DNA of 64,000 bases from Haloactinopolyspora alba (GCF_003014555.1 NZ_PYGE01000003.1:320206-384205), one strand, 5' to 3'. Counted from the first letter of the stretch, positions 44,659 to 54,250 are shown. Notes: generated by a model not told the origin, from the sequence alone. Made by a program: numbers and translations.

Positions 44659-46368
44659 TCAGAACCTGGCCGGCTCGGTGTAGTCGCCCCACTCGTCGCG
44701 CAGCGCCGAGCAGATCTCGCCGAGCGTCGCCTCGGCCCGGACGGCGTCCAGCATCGCCGGGATCAGGTTGCCGCTGCCCCGCGCGACCTCGGTCATCGCG
44801 GCCAGCGCCGCGTGCACGGACTCGTCGTCGCGGGCGGCGCGCCGTTCGGTGAGGTCACGGCGCTGTTCCTGCTCGACCTCGTGCGACACGCGCAGGATGT
44901 CGAGCTCACCGGAGACGGTGTCGGTGTGGACGTTGACGCCGACGACGCGCTTGTCGCCCTTCTCGAGCCGCTGCTGGTACTGGAACGCGGACTCGGCGAT
45001 GGCTCCGGTGAACCAGCCGTCCTCGACGCCCTGCAGGATGCCGGCGGTCATCGGGCCGTAGGCGTCCTGCCACCGCTGGTGCGGCTCGCCCATCCGGCGG
45101 ATCCGGTCGAAGATCTCTTCGGCCTCGGCCTCGATCCGGTCGGTCAGCGCCTCCACGTACCAGGAGCCGCCGAGCGGGTCGGCGACGTTGGCCACCCCGG
45201 TCTCCTCCATCAGGACCTGCTGGGTGCGCAGCGCGATCTCGGCGGCGTTCTCGGTGGGCAGCGCCAGGACCTCGTCGAGCGCGTTGGTGTGCAGCGAGTT
45301 CGTCCCGCCCAGCACGGCCGACAGCGCCTCGACGGCGGTGCGCACGACGTTGTTGTACGGCTGCTGCCCGGTCAGCGAGACGCCGGCGGTCTGGGTGTGG
45401 AACCGCAGCCACTGCGCTCGCTCGGTGGTGGCGCCGTAGACGTCGCGCATCCAGCGGGCCCAGATCCGGCGGGCGGCGCGGAACTTGGCGACCTCCTCGA
45501 AGAAGTCGACGTGCGCGTCGAAGAAGAACGAGAGGCCCGGCGCGAAAGTGTCGACGTCGAGGCCGCGGGAGCGCCCCAGCTCGACGTAGCCGAAACCGTC
45601 GGCGAGCGTGAACGCCAGCTCCTGCGCGGCCGTCGCCCCGGCCTCACGGATGTGGTAGCCGGACACCGACAGCGGCTTGTAGTCCGGCACGGCGTCGGTG
45701 ACGTACTCCATGAGGTCGCCGATCAGCCGCAGGTGGGGCTCCGGGCCGAACAGCCACTCCTTCTGCGCGATGTACTCCTTGAAGATGTCGGTCTGCAGCG
45801 TGCCGTTCAACACCGACGGGTCGGCGCCCTGGCGTTCGGCCGCGACGACGTACATGCAGAAGATCGGCACGGCCGGCCCGCTGATCGTCATCGACGTCGT
45901 CACGTCGCCGAGCGGGATCTCCGAGAACAGCAGCTCCATGTCGGCGGCCGAGTCGACGGCCACGCCGCAGTGCCCGACCTCGCCGAGCGAGTGCTCGTCG
46001 TCGGAGTCGCGGCCCATCAGCGTCGGCATGTCGAACGCGACCGACAGCCCGCCGCCGCCGGAGCGCAGGATCAGCTTGTAGCGCTCGTTGGTCTGCCGCG
46101 CGTTGCCGAACCCCGCGAACTGCCGGATGGTCCAGGTGCGCCCGCGGTATCCGGTCGAGTACAGCCCGCGGGTGAACGGGAACTCGCCGGGCCAGCCGAT
46201 CCGTTCGAAACGCGGGTCGTCGGCGCCTTCCGGCGGGCCGTAGACGGGATCGACGTCGACACCGGACAGGGTGGTGAAGTCGGCGTCGCGGACCTGTCCC
46301 GCAGCCACCGCCCGGTCCAGCCGGGCGCGCCAGCGCCGCCGGCCCTCCTCGATCTGCTGCGCGTCCAT
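44659..46368 (-). CDS. Acyl-CoA (methylmalonyl/isobutyryl-type) mutase large subunit
   Basis: A 569-residue B12-dependent mutase catalytic subunit (TIM barrel), with [16 protein letters not shown] and [19 protein letters not shown]. The segment [10 protein letters not shown] has Gln where methylmalonyl-CoA mutase has Arg, which fits an isobutyryl-CoA or related mutase rather than a strict methylmalonyl-CoA mutase. There is no C-terminal B12-binding domain, so a separate small subunit is needed, and none is present in the window. A perfect 20-bp palindrome lies 31 bp upstream. MeaB, the G-protein chaperone of such mutases, is encoded 4 kb away. Confidence 0.9.
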   Translation of the reverse strand: MDAQQIEEGRRRWRARLDRAVAAGQVRDADFTTLSGVDVDPVYGPPEGADDPRFERIGWPGEFPFTRGLYSTGYRGRTWTIRQFAGFGNARQTNERYKLILRSGGGGLSVAFDMPTLMGRDSDDEHSLGEVGHCGVAVDSAADMELLFSEIPLGDVTTSMTISGPAVPIFCMYVVAAERQGADPSVLNGTLQTDIFKEYIAQKEWLFGPEPHLRLIGDLMEYVTDAVPDYKPLSVSGYHIREAGATAAQELAFTLADGFGYVELGRSRGLDVDTFAPGLSFFFDAHVDFFEEVAKFRAARRIWARWMRDVYGATTERAQWLRFHTQTAGVSLTGQQPYNNVVRTAVEALSAVLGGTNSLHTNALDEVLALPTENAAEIALRTQQVLMEETGVANVADPLGGSWYVEALTDRIEAEAEEIFDRIRRMGEPHQRWQDAYGPMTAGILQGVEDGWFTGAIAESAFQYQQRLEKGDKRVVGVNVHTDTVSGELDILRVSHEVEQEQRRDLTERRAARDDESVHAALAAMTEVARGSGNLIPAMLDAVRAEATLGEICSALRDEWGDYTEPARF

Positions 46369-46399
46369 GCCTCTCCCTCGTGGCCGGCGACGGATGAAT

Positions 46400-46419
46400 T
46401 TACTTGGACGTCCAAGTAA
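46400..46419. promoter_or_regulatory. Perfect 20-bp palindrome, operator of the mutase / Rrf2 gap
   Basis: TTACTTGGACGTCCAAGTAA is a perfect 20-bp palindrome in the gap between the mutase start (46368) and the Rrf2 gene. It is AT-rich relative to its surroundings and is a strong operator candidate. The architecture suits a TetR-type dimer more than Rrf2. The regulator is not obvious in the window. Confidence 0.75.
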
Positions 46420-46457
46420 CTGTTCCCATGGTACGCCCCGTGGCAGGATCGGATCTC

Positions 46458-46913
46458 GTGCACGTCACCGCTCGCGCCGACTACGCCATCCGCGCCGTCG
46501 TCCAGCTCGCCTCGATCGAGCCGGACACCGCGACCCGTCACCAGCTCGCCGAGGCCCAGGACATCCCGGGCAAGTTCCTCGAGACCATCCTGAGCGACCT
46601 GCGCCGCGCGGGGATCCTCGAGGCGCACCGCGGCGCCACCGGCGGGTACCGGCTGACCAGCCCGCCGGAGCGGATCGTCCTGGCCGACGTGGTCCGCGCG
46701 ACCGAGGGGCCGTTGGCCGCGGTGCGGGGAATGCCGCCGGAGGACATCGAGTACCCGGGACCGGCGCGCCCGCTCACCCAGATCTGGGTGGCCGTGCGCG
46801 CCAGCCTGCGCGAGGTTCTCGAGGCGGTGACCGTGGCGGACATACTCAGCGGCTCGCTGCCGGATCACGTGACGGGTCTGCTGGCGCGGCCGGACTCGTG
46901 GGAACGTCGCTGA
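46458..46913 (+). CDS. Rrf2-family regulator without iron-sulfur cysteines
   Basis: A 151-residue Rrf2 regulator with the winged helix motif ARADYAIRAVVQLA followed by HQLAEAQDIPGKFLETILSDLRRAGI and the GGYRL wing. There is no Cys, so it cannot hold the Fe-S cluster of IscR or NsrR-type members. The GTG start gives the usual N-terminus (VHVTARADYAIRA); ATG at 46428 is an alternative. It is divergent from the mutase gene across the 20-bp palindrome. Its 3' end overlaps the next convergent gene by 68 bp. Confidence 0.85.
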   Translation: MHVTARADYAIRAVVQLASIEPDTATRHQLAEAQDIPGKFLETILSDLRRAGILEAHRGATGGYRLTSPPERIVLADVVRATEGPLAAVRGMPPEDIEYPGPARPLTQIWVAVRASLREVLEAVTVADILSGSLPDHVTGLLARPDSWERR

Positions 46914-47862
46914 CCGACCGCCGCGAGACCGCGGCGCCGAGCGCCGCCAGCAGCAACCCGCCGGCGATCCACGCCGTCAGCACCAGCAGCGGCCCGCCCG
47001 CGGCGGCACCGTCGAAGTACGACGTGGACCGCAGCAGCGTCCCGCCGGCACCGGGGGGCAGCGCCTGGCCCAGCGCACCCCACCCGCTCGGCAACATCTC
47101 GGGCGCGGAGGTGACACCCGACAGCGGGTTGCCCAGGACGACCATGATCAGCGCGCCGAGGCCGACGCCCGGCACCCCGATGAGCGAGTGCAGCCCGATG
47201 ATGGTGGTCGACACCGCGCCGATGGTCAGCGCGAACACGCCCGCGTTGGCCCACCAGTCGCCGCCCAGCACACCCAGCCACGCCTGCATGACCAGCACCG
47301 CGCTGAGCCCTCCGAGGACGGAGGCCGAGGCCGCGCCGACGAGCCGCCGCCCCACTCCGGAGACGGTCAGCACGAGCGCCGCCCCCGCCGCCGTCCCGGC
47401 GATCACCATCGGGAACGCGCCGCCGTTGAAGCCGACGCCCCGCGCGTCGTCGTCCGGCAGCGTGACGACGTCCTCCACCGCCGGTGCCGGGCCCGTGTCC
47501 GGCTGCTCCGCGGCCGCCAACTGGGCGGCGACCCCGTCCAGCAGCCGCGCGACCGCGGGTGAGGCAGCCGAAGCGGTCAGCATGGTGGGTGTCCCGGCAG
47601 GGTCCATGACGATCGCTCCGTAGACGTCGCGATCCTCGATCGCTGCACGCGCCGCCGCCTCGTCAGCCACGGCCTCGACCTCGAACGCTCCCGGAGCCGC
47701 CTCGGCCAGCCGCCCCTCCACCTGCTCGGCCGCCTCCGGCGGACCGGCCACGGCCAGCGGCACGTCCCGGGGCTCGATCTGCGAGTTCGGCCACACGAAC
47801 GCGGTCATCAGCACTCCGATCAGCACCGCGAGCCCGAACGACAGCGCAATGACCCGTTTCAT
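46846..47862 (-). CDS. YhgE/ABC-2-like multi-pass membrane protein
   Basis: A 338-residue membrane protein. The first helix (VIALSFGLAVLIGVLMTAF) is followed by an external domain of about 120 residues and then about five helices. This is the layout of YhgE/Pip and ABC-2 transporter permease-type proteins. The ATG at 47862 has GGAGGTACC upstream. It is divergent from a TetR gene with two matching operators between them, so the TetR protein probably controls it, as for many efflux-like proteins. Function unknown. Confidence 0.8.
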   Translation of the reverse strand: MKRVIALSFGLAVLIGVLMTAFVWPNSQIEPRDVPLAVAGPPEAAEQVEGRLAEAAPGAFEVEAVADEAAARAAIEDRDVYGAIVMDPAGTPTMLTASAASPAVARLLDGVAAQLAAAEQPDTGPAPAVEDVVTLPDDDARGVGFNGGAFPMVIAGTAAGAALVLTVSGVGRRLVGAASASVLGGLSAVLVMQAWLGVLGGDWWANAGVFALTIGAVSTTIIGLHSLIGVPGVGLGALIMVVLGNPLSGVTSAPEMLPSGWGALGQALPPGAGGTLLRSTSYFDGAAAGGPLLVLTAWIAGGLLLAALGAAVSRRSVSDVPTSPAAPADPSRDPAASR

Positions 47863-47880
47863 GGCGGTACCTCCAAAAAT

Positions 47881-47896
47881 AAATCGAACGGTCATT
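47881..47896. promoter_or_regulatory. TetR operator, copy 1
   Basis: Read on the minus strand, this site is AATGACCGTTCGATTT. It matches the second copy at 47932-47947 (AACGACCGTCCGTTTT) at 13 of 16 positions. It sits upstream of the membrane protein gene. Confidence 0.6.
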
Positions 47897-47931
47897 CTTT
47901 TATGATTCCGTGGCCACGTCGGACTGTCAAG

Positions 47932-47947
47932 AACGACCGTCCGTTTT
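47932..47947. promoter_or_regulatory. TetR operator, copy 2
   Basis: AACGACCGTCCGTTTT lies 11 bp upstream of the tetR start, in opposite orientation to copy 1. Two related sites in a 96-bp divergent gap suggest that TetR represses both itself and the membrane protein gene. Confidence 0.6.
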
Positions 47948-47958
47948 ATAGTGGGGGG

Positions 47959-48588
47959 ATGCCTCGAGTCTCAGACGAACACCTCGCCGCCCGTCGCCAG
48001 CAGATCCTCGACGCGGCCTGGGCCTGCTTCGCCCGGCAGGGGTTCCACGCCACCTCGATGCAGGACGTCTTCGCCGAGGCGGGGTTGTCGGCCGGCGCCG
48101 TGTACCGGTACTTCCCCAGCAAGACGGAGCTCGTCCGCAGCACCGCCGAGGGCATCCTCGGCAACCTCACCCAGGTCATCGACGAGATGCTGGACCGGGA
48201 ACAGACGCCGGACCCGGCGGAAGCCGTGCGGACGATAGTGAACTTCGTCACGACCATGGCGACCTCCCGCAGCTACGACCCCACCCGCATCGCTCTGCAC
48301 GTCTGGGCCGAGTCGCTGCACGACGCCGAGATCCGGGGCATCGTGCACACGGTCGCGCACACACTGCGCGACCGATTGACCCAGCTCGCCGAACGCTGGG
48401 TGGCCAGCGGAGCCATCGCCCCGGACAGCTCCCCACCGCAGGTCGCCGTCACGCTCTACGGGCTGATGATCGGCTTCGTCGGACAGCTGCACCTGATCGG
48501 CGACGTCACCGCCGACGACTACGCCGACGGCATGGTCGCGTTGATCCGCTCACGCGTCGCTGCGGAAGTCCCCCGCGGCGACACGTAA
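47959..48588 (+). CDS. TetR-family transcriptional regulator
   Basis: A 209-residue TetR regulator: N-terminal helix-turn-helix (QILDAAWACFARQGFHATSMQDVFAEAGLSAGAVYRYF, cited here in part as residues about 15-50) and a ligand-binding helical domain. The ATG (MPRVSDEH) lies next to two operator copies. Its divergent neighbour is a YhgE-like membrane protein, the probable target. Its 3' end overlaps the convergent MarR gene by 39 bp. Confidence 0.9.
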   Translation: MPRVSDEHLAARRQQILDAAWACFARQGFHATSMQDVFAEAGLSAGAVYRYFPSKTELVRSTAEGILGNLTQVIDEMLDREQTPDPAEAVRTIVNFVTTMATSRSYDPTRIALHVWAESLHDAEIRGIVHTVAHTLRDRLTQLAERWVASGAIAPDSSPPQVAVTLYGLMIGFVGQLHLIGDVTADDYADGMVALIRSRVAAEVPRGDT

Positions 48589-49062
48589 CCCGCGCAGCAA
48601 CTCGAACACCTGCGCGCGCTGGTCCTCGCCGAGCGCACGCAACCCGAAGTCGGCGTCCATGAGCTCGGCGGTCACCCGCTTCACCGCGTCCCGCCCGGAG
48701 TCGGTGATCCGCGCCAGCGTTCCTCGGCCGTCGCGGGGGTTCGGCTCCCGCGTGACGAAGCCCGCTGTCTCGAGCCGCTGGATCGTGTTCGTCACGCTGG
48801 TCGGGTGGACCATCAGCCGCTCGCCGATCTTCGCCATCGGCAACGCCCCGGTCCGGCTGAAGCTGAGCAGCACCAGGGCCTCGTACCGGGCGAACGTCAG
48901 CCCGTACGGGCGGCAGATCCGGTCGAACTCGCTGATCAGCAGCTGCTGAACCCGCATGATCGAGGTCGCGGCCGCCATCGCGCCGGCGTCGCCGAAACGG
49001 TCCCGCCAGATCGACGCGGCGCGTTCGATCGGGTCGAAGTCGAGATCGAGGGGCTCAGCCAC
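48550..49062 (-). CDS. MarR-family transcriptional regulator
   Basis: A 170-residue MarR regulator with a winged helix at about residues 60-125 (LPMAKIGERLMVHPTSVTNTIQRLETAGFV, wing NPRDGRGTLARIT). The start is GTG. It lies 11 bp downstream of the PH-domain membrane protein gene, in the same direction. No target site is evident. Confidence 0.88.
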   Translation of the reverse strand: MAEPLDLDFDPIERAASIWRDRFGDAGAMAAATSIMRVQQLLISEFDRICRPYGLTFARYEALVLLSFSRTGALPMAKIGERLMVHPTSVTNTIQRLETAGFVTREPNPRDGRGTLARITDSGRDAVKRVTAELMDADFGLRALGEDQRAQVFELLRGLRVAAGDFRSDA

Positions 49063-49073
49063 ACCGACAGACC

Positions 49074-49775
49074 CTAATGGACGCCCTGCCGGCGCCGGGC
49101 GGTCACCGGACCGGGCGAGCGCGGATGGTCGGGTCGCCGCGGGTTCTTCTTCGGCGGCGCCTCCTCTTCACCGGACGAGGCGCCTCCGGTGGTCTCGCGG
49201 CGCAGCGCGTGGATGACGCGGGCCACGTCGGCCGGGTGCGGGATGTAGTGGATCTCGCGAAGCCCCTGCTCCTGGGCGGCGTTCTCGAGCACCATGTGCC
49301 CGGAACGGAACGGGCGCAGCCACCACGGGCGCACGACCGTGACGTCCAGCAGCCGGACGATCTCCATCTCGGCCTCGTTCAGCGAGAACAGGCCCCACAC
49401 GCGGAACACCCTGGAGTCGGTGACCACGAACCGGTCCCGGGCGATGTACAGCGACCGGATCAGCGCGTATCCGAGCAGCCCGAGCGCCGTCAGCAGCGGC
49501 AGCCAAGCCAGCCTGGCCGGGGTGAACGGGGTGATCGCCAGCAGCAGCACCGCACCGAGCGTCGCGAGCGCCGGCAGCACGTACAGCACCATGCTGTGCT
49601 TGCACTCGGCCACGATCTCTTCGCCGGCCACCAGCTTGCGCCGGACCAGCCGGTGGCCGAACCACGACGTGAAGTGCCGCCAGAAGACCTTGAACGGACC
49701 GTCCTCGCCCACCCGGTCCAGCCACCGGACCAGGCCGTCCCAAAGATTGTCCAGGGATCGCAGCGGCGACGGCAT
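49074..49775 (-). CDS. PH-domain (bPH2-like) membrane protein
   Basis: A 233-residue protein with two adjacent membrane helices (about 65-110: VLYVLPALATLGAVLLLAI and LAWLPLLTALGLLGYALI), followed by a bacterial PH-like domain (RDRFVVTDSRVFRVWGLFSL). The tail is Pro/Arg-rich. Proteins of this layout are common in actinobacteria and have no assigned biochemical role. It is followed by a MarR gene and preceded by a 50-codon membrane peptide gene, 9 bp apart. Confidence 0.82.
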   Translation of the reverse strand: MPSPLRSLDNLWDGLVRWLDRVGEDGPFKVFWRHFTSWFGHRLVRRKLVAGEEIVAECKHSMVLYVLPALATLGAVLLLAITPFTPARLAWLPLLTALGLLGYALIRSLYIARDRFVVTDSRVFRVWGLFSLNEAEMEIVRLLDVTVVRPWWLRPFRSGHMVLENAAQEQGLREIHYIPHPADVARVIHALRRETTGGASSGEEEAPPKKNPRRPDHPRSPGPVTARRRQGVH

Positions 49776-49784
49776 GGCTGCGCC

Positions 49785-49937
49785 TCAGAACAGCTCGGTG
49801 AAGAAGGTGATGACCGCCTCGAAGAAGTCGGCGAAGGCGTCACCGAAGCTGCCGAGCAGGTCGGCCAGCCCCTCGGGCTCGGTGAGCACGAAATACACGA
49901 GGAACGCGATACCCAGGATGATGAGTGCCTTCTTCAC
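49785..49937 (-). CDS. Small single-pass membrane protein (50 aa)
   Basis: A 50-residue protein beginning VKKALIILGIAFLVYFVLTEPEG. It has one hydrophobic helix followed by an amphipathic Phe-rich tail (FADFFEAVITFFTELF). The GTG start follows a GAGAGGATG stretch. It lies 9 bp before the PH-domain gene, so the two are probably co-transcribed. Many actinobacteria carry short proteins with this KKALIIxGIAFLxYF start; function unknown. Confidence 0.7.
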   Translation of the reverse strand: MKKALIILGIAFLVYFVLTEPEGLADLLGSFGDAFADFFEAVITFFTELF

Positions 49938-50062
49938 TGCATCATCCTCTCTCACGACGTCCGGTCCGCAGGCGCACAACGCGCGCACCTGATGACTTTG
50001 TACCGCAGATCGCGGTGCGGGCCGTAGCGCCACGCCGGATCTTGACACGGTGATCGAAAAGG

Positions 50063-51013
50063 CTACCGCATGGACGCGGTGACGGTGTCGGCCGCCGCGT
50101 ACGGGTCGTACTCGCCGGCCAGCACGGCCGCGGCCAGCTCGTCGAGGCGGTCGTCGCCGTGCAGATCCGCGAACGTGCGACGCAGGTCGGCCATCGCGAT
50201 GGCCTCGATCTCGTCCCGGACGCGGCGGATGCGGCGGCGGTGCGTGTCGCCGCTGCCGGCGGCCCACTCCCGGTGCTGGTCCAGGGCCTCGACCACCTCG
50301 TCCACACCGTCGCCACGCGCGGCGACGGTGGACAGCACCGGCTGCCGCCACGCACCGGGCGCACGCTCGGTCATCCGCACCACCGAGCGCAGGTCGTGCA
50401 CCACCTGCTCGGCGCCGTCGCGGTCGGCCTTGTTCACCACGAACACGTCGCCGACCTCGAGGATGCCGGCCTTCGCCGCCTGGACGCCGTCGCCCATGCC
50501 CGGCGCCAGCAGCACGAGCGTGGTGTCGGCGAGCGCGGCCACCTCGACCTCGGACTGGCCCACGCCGACCGTCTCGACCAGCACCACGTCGCAGCCCGCC
50601 GCGTCGAGGACCCGCACGGCCTGCGGGGTGGCCCAGGCCAGCCCGCCCAGCCGGCCGCGGGTGGCCATGGACCGGATGAACACGCCGGAGTCGGTGGCGT
50701 GGTCCTGCATCCGCACCCGGTCGCCCAGCAGCGCGCCGCCGGTGAACGGCGACGTCGGGTCGACAGCCAGCACGCCGACCTGCTGCCCGCGCGCCCGGAA
50801 GGCGCTCACCAGAGCCGACGTCGTCGTGGACTTGCCGACACCGGGCGCCCCGGTCACGCCGACGATGGCCGCCTCGCCCGCGTGCGGCGTGAGCGCCGCC
50901 ATCACCTCACGCAACTGCGGCGAGGCGTTCTCGACCATGGACACGAGCCTGGCGACGGCGCGGCGCTCGCCCTTCGTCGCCCGGGCGACGAGATCGGTGA
51001 CCGGAGCCGTCAC
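50063..51013 (-). CDS. meaB: MeaB/ArgK-family G-protein chaperone of B12 mutases
   Basis: A 316-residue SIMIBI-class GTPase. The P-loop is GAPGVGKST, followed by the switch-like [28 protein letters not shown] and the base-specific NKAD motif. MeaB proteins load and protect the adenosylcobalamin of acyl-CoA mutases. The GTG start overlaps the thiolase stop by 4 bp. With epimerase, thiolase and the mutase at 44.7 kb it serves propionate and branched-chain acyl-CoA metabolism. Confidence 0.93.
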   Translation of the reverse strand: MTAPVTDLVARATKGERRAVARLVSMVENASPQLREVMAALTPHAGEAAIVGVTGAPGVGKSTTTSALVSAFRARGQQVGVLAVDPTSPFTGGALLGDRVRMQDHATDSGVFIRSMATRGRLGGLAWATPQAVRVLDAAGCDVVLVETVGVGQSEVEVAALADTTLVLLAPGMGDGVQAAKAGILEVGDVFVVNKADRDGAEQVVHDLRSVVRMTERAPGAWRQPVLSTVAARGDGVDEVVEALDQHREWAAGSGDTHRRRIRRVRDEIEAIAMADLRRTFADLHGDDRLDELAAAVLAGEYDPYAAADTVTASMR

Positions 51014-52191
51014 GCGCCGGCACCCGGCACCCGCAGCACCAGGGCGTCGCCCTGACCCCCGCCGCCGCACAGTGCCGCCGCACCCGTGCCGCCTCCGCGG
51101 CGGCGCAGTTCGAGCGCCAGGTGCAGTACGAGCCGCGCACCGGACATGCCGATGGGGTGGCCGACGGCGATGGCGCCGCCGTTGACGTTGACCCGCTCGG
51201 GGTCGGCGCCGAGCTCGCGGGTCGCGGTGATGCCGACCGCCGCGAACGCCTCGTTGATCTCCAGCAGGTCGAGCCGGTCCAGAGCGAGGCCGTCCTTGGC
51301 GCAGGCCGCGCGCACCGCGGCGGCGGGCTGGCTCTGCAGGCTGGAGTCCGGCCCGGCGACGACGCCGTGCGCGCCGATACTCGCCAGCGGCCGGACGCCG
51401 AGCTCGTCGGCCTTCGCCTCGCTCATGACCACCACCGCGCAGGCGCCGTCGGAGATCGGCGAGGACGAGCCGGCGGTGATGGTGCCGTCGGAGTCGAACG
51501 TGGGCCGCAGCTTGGCCAGCGACTCGGCGGTGGTGTCCGGGCGGATGCCCTCGTCCTGGTCGAACCGGACCGGCTCGCCGCGTCGCTGCGGCACGTCGAC
51601 GGCGACGACCTCGTCGGCGAAGAGCCCGTTCTTCCAGGCAGCGGCGGCGCGCTGGTGCGAACGTGCCGCGAACTCGTCCTGCTCGGCGCGGGTCAGGTCG
51701 TGGTTCACGGCCTCGGTGAGCGCGCCCATCGGCTGGTCGGTGAACACGTCGTACAGGCCGTCGTAGGCCATGTGGTCGAGCATGGTGATGTTGCCGGCCT
51801 TGTGTCCCTGCCGCGCGCCCGGCAACAGGTGCGGCGCGTTGGTCATGGACTCCATGCCGCCGGCGACGACGACGTCGAACTCGCCGGCGTTCACCAGCTG
51901 GCTCGCCAGCGCGATGGCGTCGATGCCGGACAGGCACACCTTGTTCACGGTCAGCGCGGGCACCGACATGCCGATGCCGGCGTTCACGGCGGCCTGCCGG
52001 GCGGGCATCTGCCCGCAGCCGGCCTGCAGCACCTGCCCCATGATGACGTAGTCGACCGACGCGGCGGGGACGCCGGAGCGGTCGAGGGCGGCACGGATGG
52101 CCAGGCCACCGAGGTCGGTGGCGGAGTATCCGGACAGCGAGCCGAGCAGCTTCCCGATCGGGGTACGCGCTCCGGCGGCGATGACGGGCAT
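51010..52191 (-). CDS. Acetyl-CoA C-acetyltransferase (thiolase)
   Basis: A 393-residue degradative-type thiolase. The acyl-accepting Cys is in [10 protein letters not shown] (residue 86), the His in GHPIGMSGA (about 345) and the second Cys in [12 protein letters not shown] (about 375). GGAGGACGCC precedes the ATG. It lies between the epimerase (62-bp gap) and meaB (4-bp overlap). It interconverts two acetyl-CoA and acetoacetyl-CoA, or the branched equivalents. Confidence 0.93.
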   Translation of the reverse strand: MPVIAAGARTPIGKLLGSLSGYSATDLGGLAIRAALDRSGVPAASVDYVIMGQVLQAGCGQMPARQAAVNAGIGMSVPALTVNKVCLSGIDAIALASQLVNAGEFDVVVAGGMESMTNAPHLLPGARQGHKAGNITMLDHMAYDGLYDVFTDQPMGALTEAVNHDLTRAEQDEFAARSHQRAAAAWKNGLFADEVVAVDVPQRRGEPVRFDQDEGIRPDTTAESLAKLRPTFDSDGTITAGSSSPISDGACAVVVMSEAKADELGVRPLASIGAHGVVAGPDSSLQSQPAAAVRAACAKDGLALDRLDLLEINEAFAAVGITATRELGADPERVNVNGGAIAVGHPIGMSGARLVLHLALELRRRGGGTGAAALCGGGGQGDALVLRVPGAGA

Positions 52192-52253
52192 GGCGTCCTC
52201 CTGAGTGTCGTCCTCCCACGGTAGCCCGCGGGCGCGCCGCCGTCGGGGGCGCG

Positions 52254-52670
52254 TCAGTGTGGCCCGGACACCAGCTCGACCAGCACTCCCCCGGCGTCCT
52301 TCGGATGCACGAAGTTCACCAGCGTCCCGGCGGTGCCGCGGCGCGCCCGCGCGTACAGCATGCGCATCCCGCGCTCGCGCAGGGTGGCCGCGGCCGCCTC
52401 CACGTCGTCGACGCGGTAGGCGAGCTGCTGCAGCCCCGGGCCCTTGCGGTCGAGGAACGCCGCGATCGGCGAGTCGGGTCCCAGCGGCGCCAGCAGCTGT
52501 ACGCACGGCCCGGTGTCGTCCGGCGAGACGCGCAGCATCGCCTCGCGCACGCCCTGCTCGTCGTTGGTCTCCTCGTGCACCACCTCCATGCCGAAGTGGT
52601 CGCGATACCAGGCGACGGCCTCGTCCAGATCGGCGACCGCGACGCCGACGTGGTCGATCGTGGTGAACAC
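52254..52670 (-). CDS. mce: Methylmalonyl-CoA epimerase
   Basis: A 138-residue vicinal-oxygen-chelate (glyoxalase-fold) protein. It begins with the metal-binding TIDHVGVAV, has [29 protein letters not shown] split by the second metal ligand, and ends with [13 protein letters not shown]. It converts (S)- to (R)-methylmalonyl-CoA for the mutase. The GTG start has no strong ribosome-binding site. It is the first gene of epimerase-thiolase-meaB and is divergent from the coiled-coil gene. Confidence 0.9.
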   Translation of the reverse strand: MFTTIDHVGVAVADLDEAVAWYRDHFGMEVVHEETNDEQGVREAMLRVSPDDTGPCVQLLAPLGPDSPIAAFLDRKGPGLQQLAYRVDDVEAAAATLRERGMRMLYARARRGTAGTLVNFVHPKDAGGVLVELVSGPH

Positions 52671-52959
52671 GCCGATAAAGATATCTACTGATGTGTCCCA
52701 AGCGGGTGGTGGGTTCGCATTTCGCCAACTACCGTGATCCTGGGAGAGCCCCGTTGATCTCCGAAAGGCACGCCACACTCGACTTCCCACCGCCCGCACC
52801 CCCTCGACCGAGCCCGGTCAGGCGGTATCCTGCCTTCCCAACCTGATGAGGGCTCGGCGTCCGTGACGGGGAAGACCCGGGAAGCACCTCGAAGGGATCA
52901 ATGGGTACGACAGACGTGTGACGGCCCCGCCGGGGGTCGCACCCCCGATGAGGGAGAAC

Positions 52960-54240
52960 ATGAGCGAGGTACGAGAAGTAGCGGTTCGAGAGACGGGCGC
53001 GGACGGCCTGTCCATCTTCGACGGCTCGCCGACGGGCGGGTTCACCATCGCCATGCGTGGCTACGACCGCGTCCAGGTCGAACAGCACGTGCGGCAGCTC
53101 GAGGCGACGCTGGCCCAGGTGCGAAACCGCGCCAACGACCTCGACAAGCAGGTCGTGCGGCTGCGTCAGGAGCTGGCCGAGGCGAGCACGGAGCTCCGGG
53201 AGGTCGAGCGGCCCTCGTATTCCGGGCTGGGTGCACGTATCGAGCAGCTCCTGCGCCTCGCCGAGGAGCAGGCCAGCGAGCTCATCGCACAGGCCGACAG
53301 CGAGGCCAGCGAGACCAGGGCCGAGGCGCAGGTGGACGCCACCGAGCTGCGCACCGCGGCCGAGAACGAGGTCGAGGAGCTGCGCGCCGAGGCCAAGCGC
53401 ACCGCCGACGAGGTCATCGACGAGGCACGTGTCGAGGCCGAGGAGGTCCGCTCCTCCGCCAACCGCGAGGCCAGCAACCTGGTCGACAGCGCCAAGCGCG
53501 AGGCCGCCAAGGTGCGCTCGTCGATAGAGCACGAGACCAGCGAGCGGCGTGCCCAGGCCGAGCGCGAGATCAGCCGGCTGCGCGCCGTCGCCGAGCGTGA
53601 GGTTGCCGAGCTGCGCGCGACCACCAAGCGTGAGGTCGAGGAACAGCGCACCACCGCCAAGCGCGAGGCCGAGTCCATGCGCGCGAAGGCACAGGCGGTG
53701 CTCGACGAGGCGCAGGTCAAGGCGGAGAAAGAGAACACCGAGCACGAGCTGCAGCTGGTCGCCAAGCGCGAGGAGCTCGAGCGCGAGATCAACGAGCGCT
53801 ACGAGGCGTCGGTCAACGAGACCCAGAAGCTCGTCAGCGACGCCGAGGACCGTGCCACCGACGCCGAGGCCAGGGCCACGGCCGCCCACGAGCGTGCCGA
53901 GAAGGTGCGCCGCGAGGCGGACGAACAGGCCAAGGCGCTCGTTGCCGGCGCCAAGCGCAACGCCGAGCAGCTGGTCAACGAGGCGAAGGCGCACGCCGAG
54001 ACCACGGTGAACGAGGCCAAGGCCGAGGCCTCGTCCACGTTGACCGCGGCCAAGCGCGAGGTCGCCGAGCTGAACCGGCAGCGTGACAGCATCACGGCGC
54101 ACCTCAGCCAGCTGCGTAGCCTGCTGGGCGGTGTGGCTCCGGGCGAGCCGGGCCCCGCGGTCGAGTCGGGCAAGTCCGACGACGTGGTGGATGCCGAGCT
54201 GGTCGACGACCCGTCGGCGTCACAGCAGCAGGAGAAGTGA
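52960..54240 (+). CDS. DivIVA/Scy-FilP-like coiled-coil polarity protein
   Basis: A 426-residue, largely coiled-coil protein. A short DivIVA-like N-terminal segment (GFTIAMRGYDRVQVEQHVRQLEATLAQV) is followed by long Ala/Glu/Arg heptads up to about residue 385 and an acidic tail. Such proteins mark cell poles or form filaments in actinobacterial hyphae. The ATG at 52960 has GGGAG upstream; ATG at 52948 is an alternative. The 290-bp gap to the epimerase gene holds GC-rich sequence with no clear RNA element. Confidence 0.85.
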   Translation: MSEVREVAVRETGADGLSIFDGSPTGGFTIAMRGYDRVQVEQHVRQLEATLAQVRNRANDLDKQVVRLRQELAEASTELREVERPSYSGLGARIEQLLRLAEEQASELIAQADSEASETRAEAQVDATELRTAAENEVEELRAEAKRTADEVIDEARVEAEEVRSSANREASNLVDSAKREAAKVRSSIEHETSERRAQAEREISRLRAVAEREVAELRATTKREVEEQRTTAKREAESMRAKAQAVLDEAQVKAEKENTEHELQLVAKREELEREINERYEASVNETQKLVSDAEDRATDAEARATAAHERAEKVRREADEQAKALVAGAKRNAEQLVNEAKAHAETTVNEAKAEASSTLTAAKREVAELNRQRDSITAHLSQLRSLLGGVAPGEPGPAVESGKSDDVVDAELVDDPSASQQQEK

Positions 54241-54250
54241 CCTGACGACG

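Noticed and set aside
52671-52959. A possible riboswitch before the coiled-coil gene
   Set aside because: The gap has GC-rich short stems but no recognisable conserved core; I could not support any class.
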